From positions 146,138 through 210,137 of the forward strand of contig NZ_JACBYP010000001.1 in the NCBI RefSeq assembly GCF_018982965.1: a DNA stretch of 64,000 bases, given 5' to 3'. The notes beneath the pieces are model-generated. The model was not told where the DNA came from. It ran no database searches and saw only the letters and a list, made by a program, of their open reading frames with translations. Made by a program: the position numbers and the translations under genes. The stretch is from Streptomyces mayonensis. Lineage in GTDB: Bacteria > Actinomycetota > Actinomycetes > Streptomycetales > Streptomycetaceae. Below are positions 25,938 to 34,517 of the stretch, one piece after another (positions within the stretch are counted from its first letter, which is position 1; each line of letters begins with the position of its first letter).

Positions 25938-25963
25938 GTGCTGGTGTTTCCTACCTCTCGAAC

Positions 25964-25986
25964 GGACATATATGAGTGCTATGTCC
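25964..25986. promoter_or_regulatory. inverted repeat in the XRE/ImmA divergent promoter region
   Basis: Arms GGACATA and TATGTCC (7 bp, perfect) enclose a 9-base spacer. They lie 27 bp upstream of the XRE start, in an AT-rich patch of the gap between divergent genes. This is a likely operator, perhaps for the XRE protein itself. Confidence 0.4.
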
Positions 25987-26144
25987 AATTATCTGTGCGG
26001 GCTGGCATATGCGGAGAGCGACATCCCGAGCGCGCGTAGGTCATCGCGGGGATGGGTGCTTTCGGTAGCGCCACCGCTAGTGGCGGAAGTGGCTGTGCAG
26101 GATTACTTATGCAAAGCAGCGTGAGTGAGGGAGCCTGACCGGCC

Positions 26145-26792
26145 ATGTCCATGTGGTGGCGTACAGCCAGAACCGATTCGCAGCAGAGTCTGCCCGACAG
26201 GCAGGGCTCGGAGGGCGGTAGTTCGGCGCGATCACTCCCTGGCCTGCGGCAGCTGCAGCGGCACCCCGAGGGGAGCGTCCGAGGCCGTGTCCTGGAGCGG
26301 CGAATTCGTCGACTGCTGCGCTCGCTTGATGTGCAGCCGCCGTTGAGCGTGCCAGATCTGTGTGCGGCGCTCTCTCGTCGCCGGGGCCGGCCTATCGAAC
26401 TCCGGGCCTTTTCGCTGCAGAGCGGCGGGCCGCTCGGCGCGTGGCTCGAGATGGCGGCGAGCGATGTGATCGTGTTCCAGAAGGAGACGACTCCGCATCA
26501 TCAGGACCACATCGTCCTGCACGAACTCGGGCATATCCTGGCCGACCATCCGGGACCGCCTGGCACCGACGTATGGGAGGCACTTCTTCCCGGACTCAAG
26601 GCGGATGCGATCCACCGAGCGCTCCACCGGTGTTCGTACGACACCAAGGAAGAGCAGGAGGCCGAGCTCGTCGCGACGATCGTGGGGGAGTGGGCAACGG
26701 TCCTCGACCGCGTTGCCCCTGACATGAGAAGCGCTGACCCTTCGGTGCGCCGCGTGCAAGCCGCCCTCGGAGACCACCAGGGGTGGCTGTAA
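26145..26792 (+). CDS. ImmA/IrrE-like zinc metallopeptidase
   Basis: 215 residues. The zinc-protease motif HELGH is at 126-130 (IVLHELGHILADHPG). An N-terminal helical region (40-75) precedes it, and a helical tail with EEQEAELVATIVGEWA follows, the position of the usual third ligand Glu in this family. ImmA and IrrE proteases cleave XRE-type repressors. Here the gene is divergent from one XRE gene and 2.4 kb from another, so repressor cleavage is a reasonable hypothesis. The stop TAA is followed directly by the ATG of the membrane-protein gene. Confidence 0.82.
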   Translation: MSMWWRTARTDSQQSLPDRQGSEGGSSARSLPGLRQLQRHPEGSVRGRVLERRIRRLLRSLDVQPPLSVPDLCAALSRRRGRPIELRAFSLQSGGPLGAWLEMAASDVIVFQKETTPHHQDHIVLHELGHILADHPGPPGTDVWEALLPGLKADAIHRALHRCSYDTKEEQEAELVATIVGEWATVLDRVAPDMRSADPSVRRVQAALGDHQGWL

Positions 26793-27911
26793 ATGACCGT
26801 CATCTTCCTGGTCGGGCTTGTCGGGGCCGTCGGCTGGAAGTTCTACCAGCTGTCCAAGGCGCCGCACGACCGATCCCTGCGCTCGGTGGCCCTCTGCCTT
26901 GCGTGCGCCGCGATGTCGTACCCGTTTGCGATGCCGGGCGGGGCGACCGGGCTCGACACAGTGGCCGGACACGGCGCTGCCAAACTCGTGCAGAACGTGT
27001 TGCTCCTCGCCACCGTGTACTTCCTGATGTGCTTCTACCTGCACGCGTCCGCCGATGAGGGTGACGGCCGGCGCCGAGCCCGCCTCGAGGGTCTCGTCGT
27101 CGCTGCGGTCGCGGTGTCCATCTGCGTCGCCGCCGCGACCGTCCCGCACCAGGCCCTGGCCGGCAGTTTCTCCACCACCGACATGACCGTCGGGCAGGTT
27201 GCCTTCTTCTACCTCGCGACCGGCTTGTATCTGATGTACGCCCTGAGCGCCGCCGCGCTGTGGACGCGTCGCTATGCGCGGGCGTCGGCGAAGCCGCACT
27301 CCACCGGGTTGTGGACCGCAGGGACAGGGATGCTCGGCATGGCGGTTGCATGCGCGATTCGGGCCGTCATCGTCACAGTCAGGTGGCGCGGGGGCGACAT
27401 CGCCGACTCGGTGCTGGCCGCGGTCGCCGTGCTTCTCGTGATCTCGACCCTGATGTTCGTGTTCGGCATCACATATCCGGGCGTCCGAGCGAGACTGTCG
27501 CTCTGTCGGCTGTGGCTGCGGCATCGACGCGAACTCGCGCGACTCGAACCGCTGTGGATGCTGATGGCTGAGGCCGCACCGCACACCGTGCTCAACCCCC
27601 GAACGTCGTCGTCCTTGCGGGATCGATGGCGTGCACGTGGTGTTCACCGGCGCCACCACCGCCGCATCGTCGAATGCCGTGACGGGCTGGTCGTCATCAG
27701 CCCCCACTTGGTGCCGGGCGACGGTCGGCCGCTCAGCGACGATCCTCAGCTCGTCGCGCGACGCGTGCGCCACGCCGTACGAGACCACCTGAATTCCACC
27801 GATAAGCCCACGCCCGCCCGGTCCTTGGCCGTGACCCCGAGACAACGCAGCCGCGAGGCCGAAATCCAGGAACTGCTGGCCCTGTCCGACGCCCTGCGCT
27901 CCACTCGCTAA
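26793..27911 (+). CDS. multi-pass membrane protein, MAB_1171c-like family
   Basis: 372 residues. About seven hydrophobic helices fill residues 1-230. A basic cytoplasmic domain of about 140 residues (from RARLSLCRLWLRHRRELARL to the end) follows, with REAEIQELLALSDALR at the C-terminus. The layout matches the MAB_1171c family of actinobacterial proteins, usually found with XRE and ImmA-like genes. No transport motif is visible. It abuts the peptidase gene (TAAATG), so the two are surely cotranscribed. The seven-helix plus cytoplasmic-domain plan would suit a receptor. Confidence 0.82.
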   Translation: MTVIFLVGLVGAVGWKFYQLSKAPHDRSLRSVALCLACAAMSYPFAMPGGATGLDTVAGHGAAKLVQNVLLLATVYFLMCFYLHASADEGDGRRRARLEGLVVAAVAVSICVAAATVPHQALAGSFSTTDMTVGQVAFFYLATGLYLMYALSAAALWTRRYARASAKPHSTGLWTAGTGMLGMAVACAIRAVIVTVRWRGGDIADSVLAAVAVLLVISTLMFVFGITYPGVRARLSLCRLWLRHRRELARLEPLWMLMAEAAPHTVLNPRTSSSLRDRWRARGVHRRHHRRIVECRDGLVVISPHLVPGDGRPLSDDPQLVARRVRHAVRDHLNSTDKPTPARSLAVTPRQRSREAEIQELLALSDALRSTR

Positions 27912-27942
27912 CCCGCCCCCACCCGTGAAAGGGAGCCCCCAC

Positions 27943-29133
27943 ATGCTCATCACCGCCGCCCGTGTTCTGGCCGGAGCGGACCGGCACGTCATCGCCGACG
28001 GAGCCGTTCTCATCCGTGACGGTGTCATTGCCTGCGTCGGTCCGCGCGAAGAGGTGCAGCGCCAGGCGCGGCCCGAGGAGTCCCGGCTCTGTCACCCGAA
28101 TGGCACTGTCCTGCCTGGCCTGATCGACGCTCACGTTCACCTGTGTTTCGACGCGGGTGCGGACCCGGTCGCCACGCTCCAAGAGCAGGACGACGATGCG
28201 CTGTTGAGCGAGATGCGGGCCCATGCCGAGCAGCTCCTGGACGTTGGTGTGACCACGGCTCGCGACCTCGGCGACCGCAACGGCCTAGCCCTGCGTCTCT
28301 CGGAGGATGTCACCTCGGGCCGGGCTGTGGGCCCGCGCATTGTCCCGGCGGCCACGCCCGTCACTCCGCCGGGCGGCCACTGCTGGTTCCTCGGCGGCGA
28401 AGTCTCCGGACCGGACGAAGTGCGTCGCCTCGTGCAGCGCAATATCGAAGCCGGCGCCAAGGTCATCAAGGTGATGGAGACCGGCGGAGGGCTCACCAAG
28501 GGTGGCGCCAAGAGCTGGGAATCCCAGTTCTCCCACATGGAGTTGGCGGCCCTGGTGGAGGAGGCGCATCGCGCAGGGCTTCCGGTCGCCGCGCACGCGC
28601 ACGGCGTCGAAGGCATCACTGCCGCGGTCGAGGTTGGCGTCGACACCATCGAGCACTGCACCTGGATGACGGCCGACGGATTCGAGGTCCGTGAGGACGT
28701 GCTCAAGCAGATCGTCGAGAAGGGCATCTACGTTTGCCCTGCGGTGAGTCCACACTGGCCGATGCTGCCGAAGTTCTTCGGGGAGGAGCGCGCTGAGGCG
28801 ATGTTCGATGCCGTGCGGCAGATGGCCACGTCGGGCGCGCGTCTGATCGCGGGCACGGATGCGGGGGTGCAGCGAGCGGGATTCGACGGGCTGCCGTCCA
28901 GCCTCACCTTCTACGCACACCTGGGCCTGCCCAACGACCGCATCCTCGCCATGGCCACTGCGGAAGCCGCTGAGGCGCTGGGAGTCGGCGACGTGACTGG
29001 GCAGCTCACCGCCGGCTACAGCGCGGATGTGCTCGTGGTCGACGGCGATCCGCTCGCCGATCTGGGCGCGCTGAAGTCTGTCGAGAGGGTCGTCGCGGCG
29101 GGCAGGCACCACGAGGTCGGCGCCAACGTGTAA
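27943..29133 (+). CDS. amidohydrolase, imidazolonepropionase/prolidase-like
   Basis: 396 residues from the ATG after AAAGGGAG. Metal-site residues of the amidohydrolase superfamily are visible: H64 and H66 in GLIDAHVHL, a lysine in AKVIKVMETGG, histidines in VAAHAHGVEGI and TIEHCTWM, and the catalytic Asp in AGTDAGV. It looks like a complete, active, secreted-signal-free enzyme acting on a cyclic amide or peptide-like bond (Xaa-Pro or N-acyl type). It is 31 bp downstream of the membrane-protein gene. What it hydrolyses, and whether it makes or destroys a signal for this cluster, is unknown. Confidence 0.87.
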   Translation: MLITAARVLAGADRHVIADGAVLIRDGVIACVGPREEVQRQARPEESRLCHPNGTVLPGLIDAHVHLCFDAGADPVATLQEQDDDALLSEMRAHAEQLLDVGVTTARDLGDRNGLALRLSEDVTSGRAVGPRIVPAATPVTPPGGHCWFLGGEVSGPDEVRRLVQRNIEAGAKVIKVMETGGGLTKGGAKSWESQFSHMELAALVEEAHRAGLPVAAHAHGVEGITAAVEVGVDTIEHCTWMTADGFEVREDVLKQIVEKGIYVCPAVSPHWPMLPKFFGEERAEAMFDAVRQMATSGARLIAGTDAGVQRAGFDGLPSSLTFYAHLGLPNDRILAMATAEAAEALGVGDVTGQLTAGYSADVLVVDGDPLADLGALKSVERVVAAGRHHEVGANV

Positions 29134-29162
29134 GCGGGAGACAGCAAGAGGAGTGGGATTAC

Positions 29163-30047
29163 TCAGTGCCCGGGGCCGTCGGTCCCGGGCACTTCTCGAT
29201 CGGCCATCTCCTCGACGACCTGGTTGAGGAAGGCGAGCAGCTCGTCCGACATGCCCTCGGGGCCGAGCCCCCGGGTGGCGACCCGCCCCACGGCGCCGGT
29301 GCGTACAGCGGCGAGCATGCGCAGCCCTTCGACGACCTGCCGGGCGACGGCGTCGTCGTTCTGGAAGTACATGGGGGAGACGCCGAACAGCTCGGCGAGG
29401 CCCTCGGTGACGATCGGCGACAGGTCGGTGTCGTCCCCGGTTCTCAGCGCGCAGGCACCGTCCGATGTCAGAACCTGCGCCCCGGCGTGGTCGTTGACCG
29501 CCTCGGCGATTTCCGCGTCCGACGGAGGCGTCTGGGTGCCCGGATATGAGTGCTCCAGCAGATAGGTGATCTTCTCGGCGACCGTCCGGGGCATCGCCGA
29601 GGAGCTCGCTTGGGGCGGCACCTCGTTTCCGAACGACCGCTCCTGTGCGGCGAGCAGCTCGTCGAGGCTCACGCCGTAGGCCTTCGCCAGCGGCTCCTGG
29701 AACTTCTCGTTAAGTCGCCGTTTGCCGCGCTCCGCGTTGGCGACCGGGCCCGAGCTCTTGGTGCCGGTCAGTTCTCTGGTCTGGTACTGGCTGTAGCCGG
29801 CGTCGCAGCGCAGATCGGCGAGATCGGGGAGATCGCCCGCTCTGCGGGGGAAGAGCTCGTCCAGGGGTAGGCCGAAGAATTTTGCCAGCACGGGGAGCTT
29901 CTCGCCGTCAGGTGCAGACGAGCCCAGTTCCCAGCTGGCCACCGTCGAGTCGCCGACACCCACCGCTTCTCCCAGTTCGCTCTGGGTGATGTTCCGGGCG
30001 CGCCGCAGCGCACGCACCCGGTCGCGGTCGAAGTGACGAGGGGCCAT
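29163..30047 (-). CDS. XRE-family regulator with two helix-turn-helix segments
   Basis: 294 residues. The first helix-turn-helix (8-66) reads RVRALRRARNITQSELGEAVGVGDSTVASWELG. A second HTH-like region (about 75-135) has LRCDAGYSQYQTRELTG...VANAERGKRRL. The C-terminal half (160-290) resembles Streptomyces regulators that lack a catalytic domain. It is convergent with the amidohydrolase gene and probably belongs functionally to the XRE/ImmA/membrane-protein cluster. It is a candidate substrate of the ImmA-like peptidase; this is inference. Confidence 0.87.
   Translation of the reverse strand: MAPRHFDRDRVRALRRARNITQSELGEAVGVGDSTVASWELGSSAPDGEKLPVLAKFFGLPLDELFPRRAGDLPDLADLRCDAGYSQYQTRELTGTKSSGPVANAERGKRRLNEKFQEPLAKAYGVSLDELLAAQERSFGNEVPPQASSSAMPRTVAEKITYLLEHSYPGTQTPPSDAEIAEAVNDHAGAQVLTSDGACALRTGDDTDLSPIVTEGLAELFGVSPMYFQNDDAVARQVVEGLRMLAAVRTGAVGRVATRGLGPEGMSDELLAFLNQVVEEMADREVPGTDGPGH
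29165..29193. terminator. bidirectional hairpin between convergent genes
   Basis: Perfect 10-bp arms (AGTGCCCGGG and complement) with a 9-base loop lie 31 bases after the amidohydrolase stop. They overlap the last codons of the convergent XRE gene, so the hairpin can end both transcripts. Confidence 0.6.
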
Positions 30048-30586
30048 CGGAGGGCTCTCCCGAAGTTGGTTCTCTAAATCGCGGAAACTTCAGTATGTTG
30101 ATCCGATGCTCAAACCGGGATAGGTTCAGTTTGGCGAATCAAGGTGTTCAACCTACACCTTCGCCGTCCACCTGCCCATGTCGGGGCTTGGGGCGTGGCC
30201 CCGCCGCCGCGACTCGTCCCGACGGGGGCAGGACCGACTGCCTGACACGTGCACCCACTCGCTCGACGGGGAGGAGGTGTCGAGTTGGCGTCGAAGTGGA
30301 TCAAGGTGGGCTGTCCGCTGGAGCGTCGAGGGTGCCACGCATATGTTGCTGGTCCCTCGGCCGCGAACGCGGAGCCGCCCCAATGTGAAGGAGAACGAGT
30401 GGAGTTACCCAGACGCCCGCCAGAGCGCCCCCGCCGGGGGAAATGAAACCGGCGCCCAGAAGTTCGCACCTTCCGGACGCCGAGGCCGCCACCCCACAGG
30501 GGAGCGGATTCATAACCGGAGCAGGTCGGCTGGCCTTTTCGACGAGAACGGCCGTCCCACTCCACCTACGAGTGAGGAATTCTCGC
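30048..30586. other. intergenic region at the edge of the mobile element
   Basis: No convincing gene. The left part is relatively AT-rich (30060-30150) and probably carries the promoter of the XRE gene. A possible mini-ORF of 15 codons starts with GTG at 30400 after AAGGAG and may be a leader. No integrase, tRNA or obvious attachment repeat was seen, so the element boundary remains open. Confidence 0.45.
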
Positions 30587-30934
30587 ATGCCCGAACATCA
30601 CCCAGGAAGGGCACGCACCGCCCGCGCACCCGAGCACGCCAGCGCTGGCTGTCGCCGTCTGGCCCGGCTCCTGGCGGAGATGGTCCCCGGTGCCCGAACC
30701 TTCCGCGTCACCCTTCGGGAGCCCGCCCGAATCTGGCCGAGCCCCTACGCAAGCGCTTACGACGCGGACGGCCGCCGTATACCGCTGAACCGCCCCCGGG
30801 CGTACACCGCGGCCCGCTGGACCATCCGTGCCTGTCCCGAGGCGGACTGGACGCAAGACCACGTCCTCGACCTGACGACTGGCATGCTCCTGCGCCCCAC
30901 GGGACCGAGGCTTGTCGCGAGCGGAGGCCGCTGA
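30587..30934 (+). CDS. hypothetical protein at the start of the mobile-element operon
   Basis: 115 residues from an ATG at 30587. Composition is rich in Arg, Ala and Pro; a central block (RTFRVTLREPARIWPSPYAS...AYTAARWTIRA) looks folded, with several Trp. There is no known domain. It ends three bases before the next gene and is probably cotranscribed with it. Similar short proteins precede the replication genes in other Streptomyces integrative elements, from memory. Confidence 0.6.
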   Translation: MPEHHPGRARTARAPEHASAGCRRLARLLAEMVPGARTFRVTLREPARIWPSPYASAYDADGRRIPLNRPRAYTAARWTIRACPEADWTQDHVLDLTTGMLLRPTGPRLVASGGR

Positions 30935-30937
30935 CTC

Positions 30938-31888
30938 ATGGCCCGTATCCGCACCATCAAGCCGGAGGCCTTCGCCTCCGAATCCCTGGCCGCCGTCTCC
31001 GTCAGCGCCGAACGGACCTTCTTCGGTCTGCTCACCCAGGTCGACGACCGCGGACGTATCCGCGACCAGCCCGCGGTCATTGCCGGAGTTCTGTGGTCCC
31101 TGCGGCCTGGCCACGGTCCCATGGGCGTCGAGGATGACCTCATCCAACTGGCCGCGGAGAACCTGATCTGCCGGTACACCGGTGAAGACGGCAAGGCGTA
31201 CCTGCACGTCGTCACCTGGTCCAAGCACCAGAAGATCAACCGCCCCAGCGGCGTACGCACCCCGCAATGCCCGGGACACGACACACCATCTGTCGGAACA
31301 CCGAACACCGAAACTGACACCGTCCATGGAGCCCTCATGGAGGACTCAGTGAGCGCGCGCAGCGCACCCGTCAATGCAGCACACCAAGCAAGAAGCTGCG
31401 CAGGTGATCCCGGAGACGCAGGTCAACTGCCCGCTGCTGAGGACTCAGTGAGTCCTCACGGAGCCCTCGACGAACCCGCGATGAGCACTCACACCCCGGA
31501 TCTTGGACCTAGGAACCTGGATCTAGGAACTACATCCCCTTCGGGGGGCGCGAGCGTCCCCACGCAGAGCACCCCCACGACGCAGCAACTCATGGCCGAG
31601 TACGTCGCAGGCTGTGCCCACCGGCCACCCCGCGAGGTCCTCGGACACCTCGGCCGCGAGACTGCCAAGCTCCTCGCCGAAGGGATCCGCCCGGACCACA
31701 TCCGCGCCGCGCTGACCCGCCACCGCGCCAAGGGCCTGCACCCGAGCACCCTGCCGAGCCTGGCGCACGAAGCGATGAACGCGGCAGCCGAAGGTTTTGC
31801 CCGGCCGGAATCCCGGCCTAACGTCCCCGCCCACCGTCCCTGGGCCAACCCCGCCGACCCTGCCGCCGCCTACGCCGAGGAATTGTGA
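30938..31888 (+). CDS. replisome-organiser-like protein (phage/plasmid replication N-terminal domain)
   Basis: 316 residues. The N-terminal 110 residues begin MARIRTIKPEAFASESLAAV and contain RTFFGLLTQVDDRGRIRD and a wHTH-like segment ending HKINRPSG, typical of actinophage and actinomycete-element replication proteins. A Ser/Pro/Thr-rich linker (110-210) and a C-terminal helical domain (QLMAEYVAGC...IRAALTRHRAKGLHPSTLPSL) follow. It is immediately upstream of a DnaC-like ATPase and overlaps it, the usual organiser plus helicase-loader arrangement. It likely binds the element's origin. Confidence 0.75.
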   Translation: MARIRTIKPEAFASESLAAVSVSAERTFFGLLTQVDDRGRIRDQPAVIAGVLWSLRPGHGPMGVEDDLIQLAAENLICRYTGEDGKAYLHVVTWSKHQKINRPSGVRTPQCPGHDTPSVGTPNTETDTVHGALMEDSVSARSAPVNAAHQARSCAGDPGDAGQLPAAEDSVSPHGALDEPAMSTHTPDLGPRNLDLGTTSPSGGASVPTQSTPTTQQLMAEYVAGCAHRPPREVLGHLGRETAKLLAEGIRPDHIRAALTRHRAKGLHPSTLPSLAHEAMNAAAEGFARPESRPNVPAHRPWANPADPAAAYAEEL

Positions 31889-32598
31889 TGCGCGACTACG
31901 ACGCCCAGCCCATCGGCGGCCTCGCGCGCCGCCTCGCCAGCATCCTCACGGCCAAGGGCATCGACCCGGCGGCCGAACCCGACGACCGCCCCGAGCCGCT
32001 CCCGGCCCTCCAGGCGGCCGACTCCCGCATCCCACCCCGCTACCGCAGCGCACTCGCCGACCACCCGGCCGTCACCTCATGGGTGCGCGAAGTCGCCCAC
32101 GCCGGACGCCCAGGGCCCGGTGGCCTGCCCGGCATCGCCCAGGGCCGCTCCCTCCTGATCGCGGGAACGACCGGCACCGGCAAGACCCACCAGGCATACG
32201 GCGCGATCCGCTCGCTCCTCATCGCCGGAGTCCGGCTCCGCTGGAAGGCGATCACCGCCGCAGACCTCTACGCGGAACTGCGCCCACGCCCCGGACACGA
32301 CGGCGAACGCGAGTTCATGGACCTCGCCCGCTGCCCGCTGCTGTTCGTCGACGACCTCGGCGCCGCCAAGAACAGCGAATGGACCGAGGAGATCACGATG
32401 CGGCTGATCAACCGCCGCTACAACGAGATGCTCCCGACCCTCATCACCACCAACCTCGGCATGAGTGACCTCCGCACCCACATCGGCGACCGCGTCGCGT
32501 CCCGCCTCACCGAGATGACCGACAAGGTCATCCTCGACGGCCCCGACCGCAGACGCACCCTGGCAGCCGAGCGCCTACGCGCCCCCGCCACCCGCTGA
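31888..32598 (+). CDS. DnaC-like helicase-loader AAA+ ATPase
   Basis: 236 residues from ATG (GTG at 31885 is an equally possible start; both overlap the upstream stop). Walker A GTTGTGKT is at 93-100, Walker B LLFVDDLG at about 151, sensor-1 TLITTNLG at about 190 and an arginine-finger region DRVASRL after it. It belongs to the DnaC/IstB branch. Pairing with the organiser-like protein points to helicase loading for element replication. IstB-type transposition helpers are the alternative, but no IstA is present. Confidence 0.85.
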   Translation: MRDYDAQPIGGLARRLASILTAKGIDPAAEPDDRPEPLPALQAADSRIPPRYRSALADHPAVTSWVREVAHAGRPGPGGLPGIAQGRSLLIAGTTGTGKTHQAYGAIRSLLIAGVRLRWKAITAADLYAELRPRPGHDGEREFMDLARCPLLFVDDLGAAKNSEWTEEITMRLINRRYNEMLPTLITTNLGMSDLRTHIGDRVASRLTEMTDKVILDGPDRRRTLAAERLRAPATR

Positions 32599-32694
32599 AC
32601 CCACCCGCGAACGCAGCTCGTTCGCCGCCCCACGCACCAACGCTCGGGTCCCGCCTTGCCAAAAATTGCTGCGGGACCGAATGGAGACGCCCAC

Positions 32695-33276
32695 ATGGAC
32701 CCCCTCCAGCCCAGCACACCCCGCCTCCTCGGCGACCAGTCCTGGCACGAGAACGCAGCCTGCCGATCGACACACCACCACCCGGTCGACCTCGACCTGT
32801 TCTTCCCCGAACCCGACGAGATGGACCGCATCCGCGAGGCCAAGTCCTACTGCGCCCAGTGCCCCGTGCGCCGCACCTGCCTCGACGCCGCGCTCGAGAA
32901 CGGCGACCGCGAAGGCATCCGCGGCGGCATGACCGAAGAGGAACGCGAGCTGCTGCACAGCAAGTTGGAACACCGCCTGGACTACGCACGCGTCAACGCC
33001 ACCCTGGCCGGCCGCGACGTCCACCTCACCAAGAGCGAACGCCGCGCCGTCGTCCGAGCCGCCTACCAGTCCGGCGTCACGCCAGAACGCCTCGCCTGGC
33101 TGCTCAAGATCACCGACGAGCACGCGGACAAGCTGTACCGCCGCACGCGCCGCGAGATCCGCAATCGGACCGTGGAGGAGGCCCAACTCGACGGCCAGGC
33201 AGAAGACACTGGAGCACCCTGGACGGCCGCGTCCATGCCTTTGCCTTACCAGGACAGCCTCGGGGCAGCCGCGTGA
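32695..33276 (+). CDS. WhiB-family iron-sulfur regulator
   Basis: 193 residues from the ATG at 32695. The four iron-sulfur cysteines are C23, C53, C56 and C62 (AACRS, YCAQCPVRRTC). The turn motif GIRGGMTEEER follows. A basic C-terminal extension (90-193), longer than in chromosomal WhiB proteins (about 85-130 residues in total), contains ERLAWLLKITDEHADKLYRRTRREI, which resembles a sigma-like helix-turn-helix. It is coupled to the DUF2637 gene by GTGA overlap. WhiB genes of this form are common on actinomycete plasmids and integrative elements. Confidence 0.87.
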   Translation: MDPLQPSTPRLLGDQSWHENAACRSTHHHPVDLDLFFPEPDEMDRIREAKSYCAQCPVRRTCLDAALENGDREGIRGGMTEEERELLHSKLEHRLDYARVNATLAGRDVHLTKSERRAVVRAAYQSGVTPERLAWLLKITDEHADKLYRRTRREIRNRTVEEAQLDGQAEDTGAPWTAASMPLPYQDSLGAAA

Positions 33277-34199
33277 ACGACGCCCACCCTCTCTATACGC
33301 GGATAACGAGCTGGGACCGCGCCGCGATCGTCGCTCTCGGCGCGGCCGGATGCGCCCTCTCGTACGACGCACTGCAGCAGATGGCCACTGCCATCCACAT
33401 CCGCGGCATCCTGACCTTCGTTTTCCCGCTCGTCATCGACGGCTTCATCGCCTATGGAGTCCGAGCCCTGCTGGTCCTGCGAACAGCCCCGCTCGCGGCC
33501 CGCTGTTACGTGTGGTTCCTGTTCGGCACGGCAACGGCGGCCAGCATCTGGGCCAACGCGCTGCACGCGGTCCGCCTCAACCAGCAGCACGGTGAAGGCG
33601 ACGGCCTTCGTCTCGGCGACGTCACGGTCGGTGTCCTGTCCACGCTGGCCCCGCTCGCGCTCGCCGGCGCTGTCCACCTCTACATCCTGATCGCCCGCCG
33701 AGTGACCGAAGCAGAGGTGTCCGGGTCTCCGGACGGTGGGACTGTCCGGGCACACCGAGCGCCCGAAGGACCCGCGGACGCCGGCCACGCCCTGGCGCCG
33801 GTCACCACATCGGACAACACACCGTCCGGATACTCCCAGGACAAGCGGACCGAACCCGAGCCGGAACACGGCGGTCGCCTGGACGACATGGGCGGTCAGT
33901 CGGCCACCAGACCTCTTCCGGCCACCGCCCTGCCCCACACGCCGATGCTCCTGACCGCGCCGAAGGCCGGACACACCAACCGCCCTGACAACAGTGACCA
34001 GAAGCCCCCGGCGATGACGGACGACCAACTGCTCTCGATCGCCCGCCCCGCGGTCACTCAGGCCGGACGCCTCACCCGGAAGGTCGTCGGGGATGCCATC
34101 CGAAGCCACGACCTCGGCCTGGGGAATGACCGGCTGACCAACCTGATGCGGCTCCTGCGGCAGGAGGCCGAACTCACGGACAAGACGCCGACCGGTTGA
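33273..34199 (+). CDS. DUF2637 membrane protein with DNA-binding-like tail
   Basis: 308 residues from GTG overlapping the WhiB stop. Four membrane helices occupy residues 15-145, with DUF2637 landmarks SYDALQQMA, FPLVIDGFIAYG and ANALHAVRLN. A long polar linker (about 155-255) leads to a C-terminal helical domain (LLSIARPAVTQAGRLTRKVVGDAIRSHDLGLGNDRLTNLMRLLR) that resembles a helix-turn-helix. The family is a constant companion of conjugative functions in Streptomyces elements, where it may act in mycelial transfer. Confidence 0.82.
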   Translation: MNDAHPLYTRITSWDRAAIVALGAAGCALSYDALQQMATAIHIRGILTFVFPLVIDGFIAYGVRALLVLRTAPLAARCYVWFLFGTATAASIWANALHAVRLNQQHGEGDGLRLGDVTVGVLSTLAPLALAGAVHLYILIARRVTEAEVSGSPDGGTVRAHRAPEGPADAGHALAPVTTSDNTPSGYSQDKRTEPEPEHGGRLDDMGGQSATRPLPATALPHTPMLLTAPKAGHTNRPDNSDQKPPAMTDDQLLSIARPAVTQAGRLTRKVVGDAIRSHDLGLGNDRLTNLMRLLRQEAELTDKTPTG

Positions 34200-34292
34200 C
34201 CTCATCTCTCCACGGGCGGGGTGTCCTGGACCAACCACCGATCCCGCGCCCCGTCCATGCCGCCCAATCACTCGATCCTGGGAGACGCACCC

Positions 34293-34517
34293 ATGCGCAC
34301 CACACCGGCCACCCGCGCTGAAGCCAACGCTTGGATCGCCGTACTCACCAAATACGGCCACCTGCACAGTGCCGAACCCGGCCCGGACGGCGCCTGGGCG
34401 GTGCAACGCACGCCCACGAGCAGGCCCTTCACTCTCCACCACCCCGTGCTCGCCATGGACTTCGTCGCCGATGTCCTGCGTGACGTACGCCGAACTGCTC
34501 CCGGGCTGCGTCGATGA
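34293..34517 (+). CDS. small hypothetical protein before mobC
   Basis: 74 residues from ATG after GGGAGA. It contains EANAWIAVLTKYGHLHSAEPG, and then PFTLHHPVLAMDFVADVLRDV. Compact and globular-looking but without a recognised family. The stop overlaps the start of the mobC frame (ATGA). Confidence 0.6.
   Translation: MRTTPATRAEANAWIAVLTKYGHLHSAEPGPDGAWAVQRTPTSRPFTLHHPVLAMDFVADVLRDVRRTAPGLRR

Noticed and set aside
26232..28028. 598-codon minus-strand frame opposite the ImmA, membrane-protein and amidohydrolase genes
   Set aside because: The opposite strand encodes three recognised proteins with motifs and ribosome sites.
30048..30586. Attachment site or tRNA at the left edge of the mobile element
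   Set aside because: No cloverleaf, CCA end, integrase gene or direct repeat could be recognised by eye.
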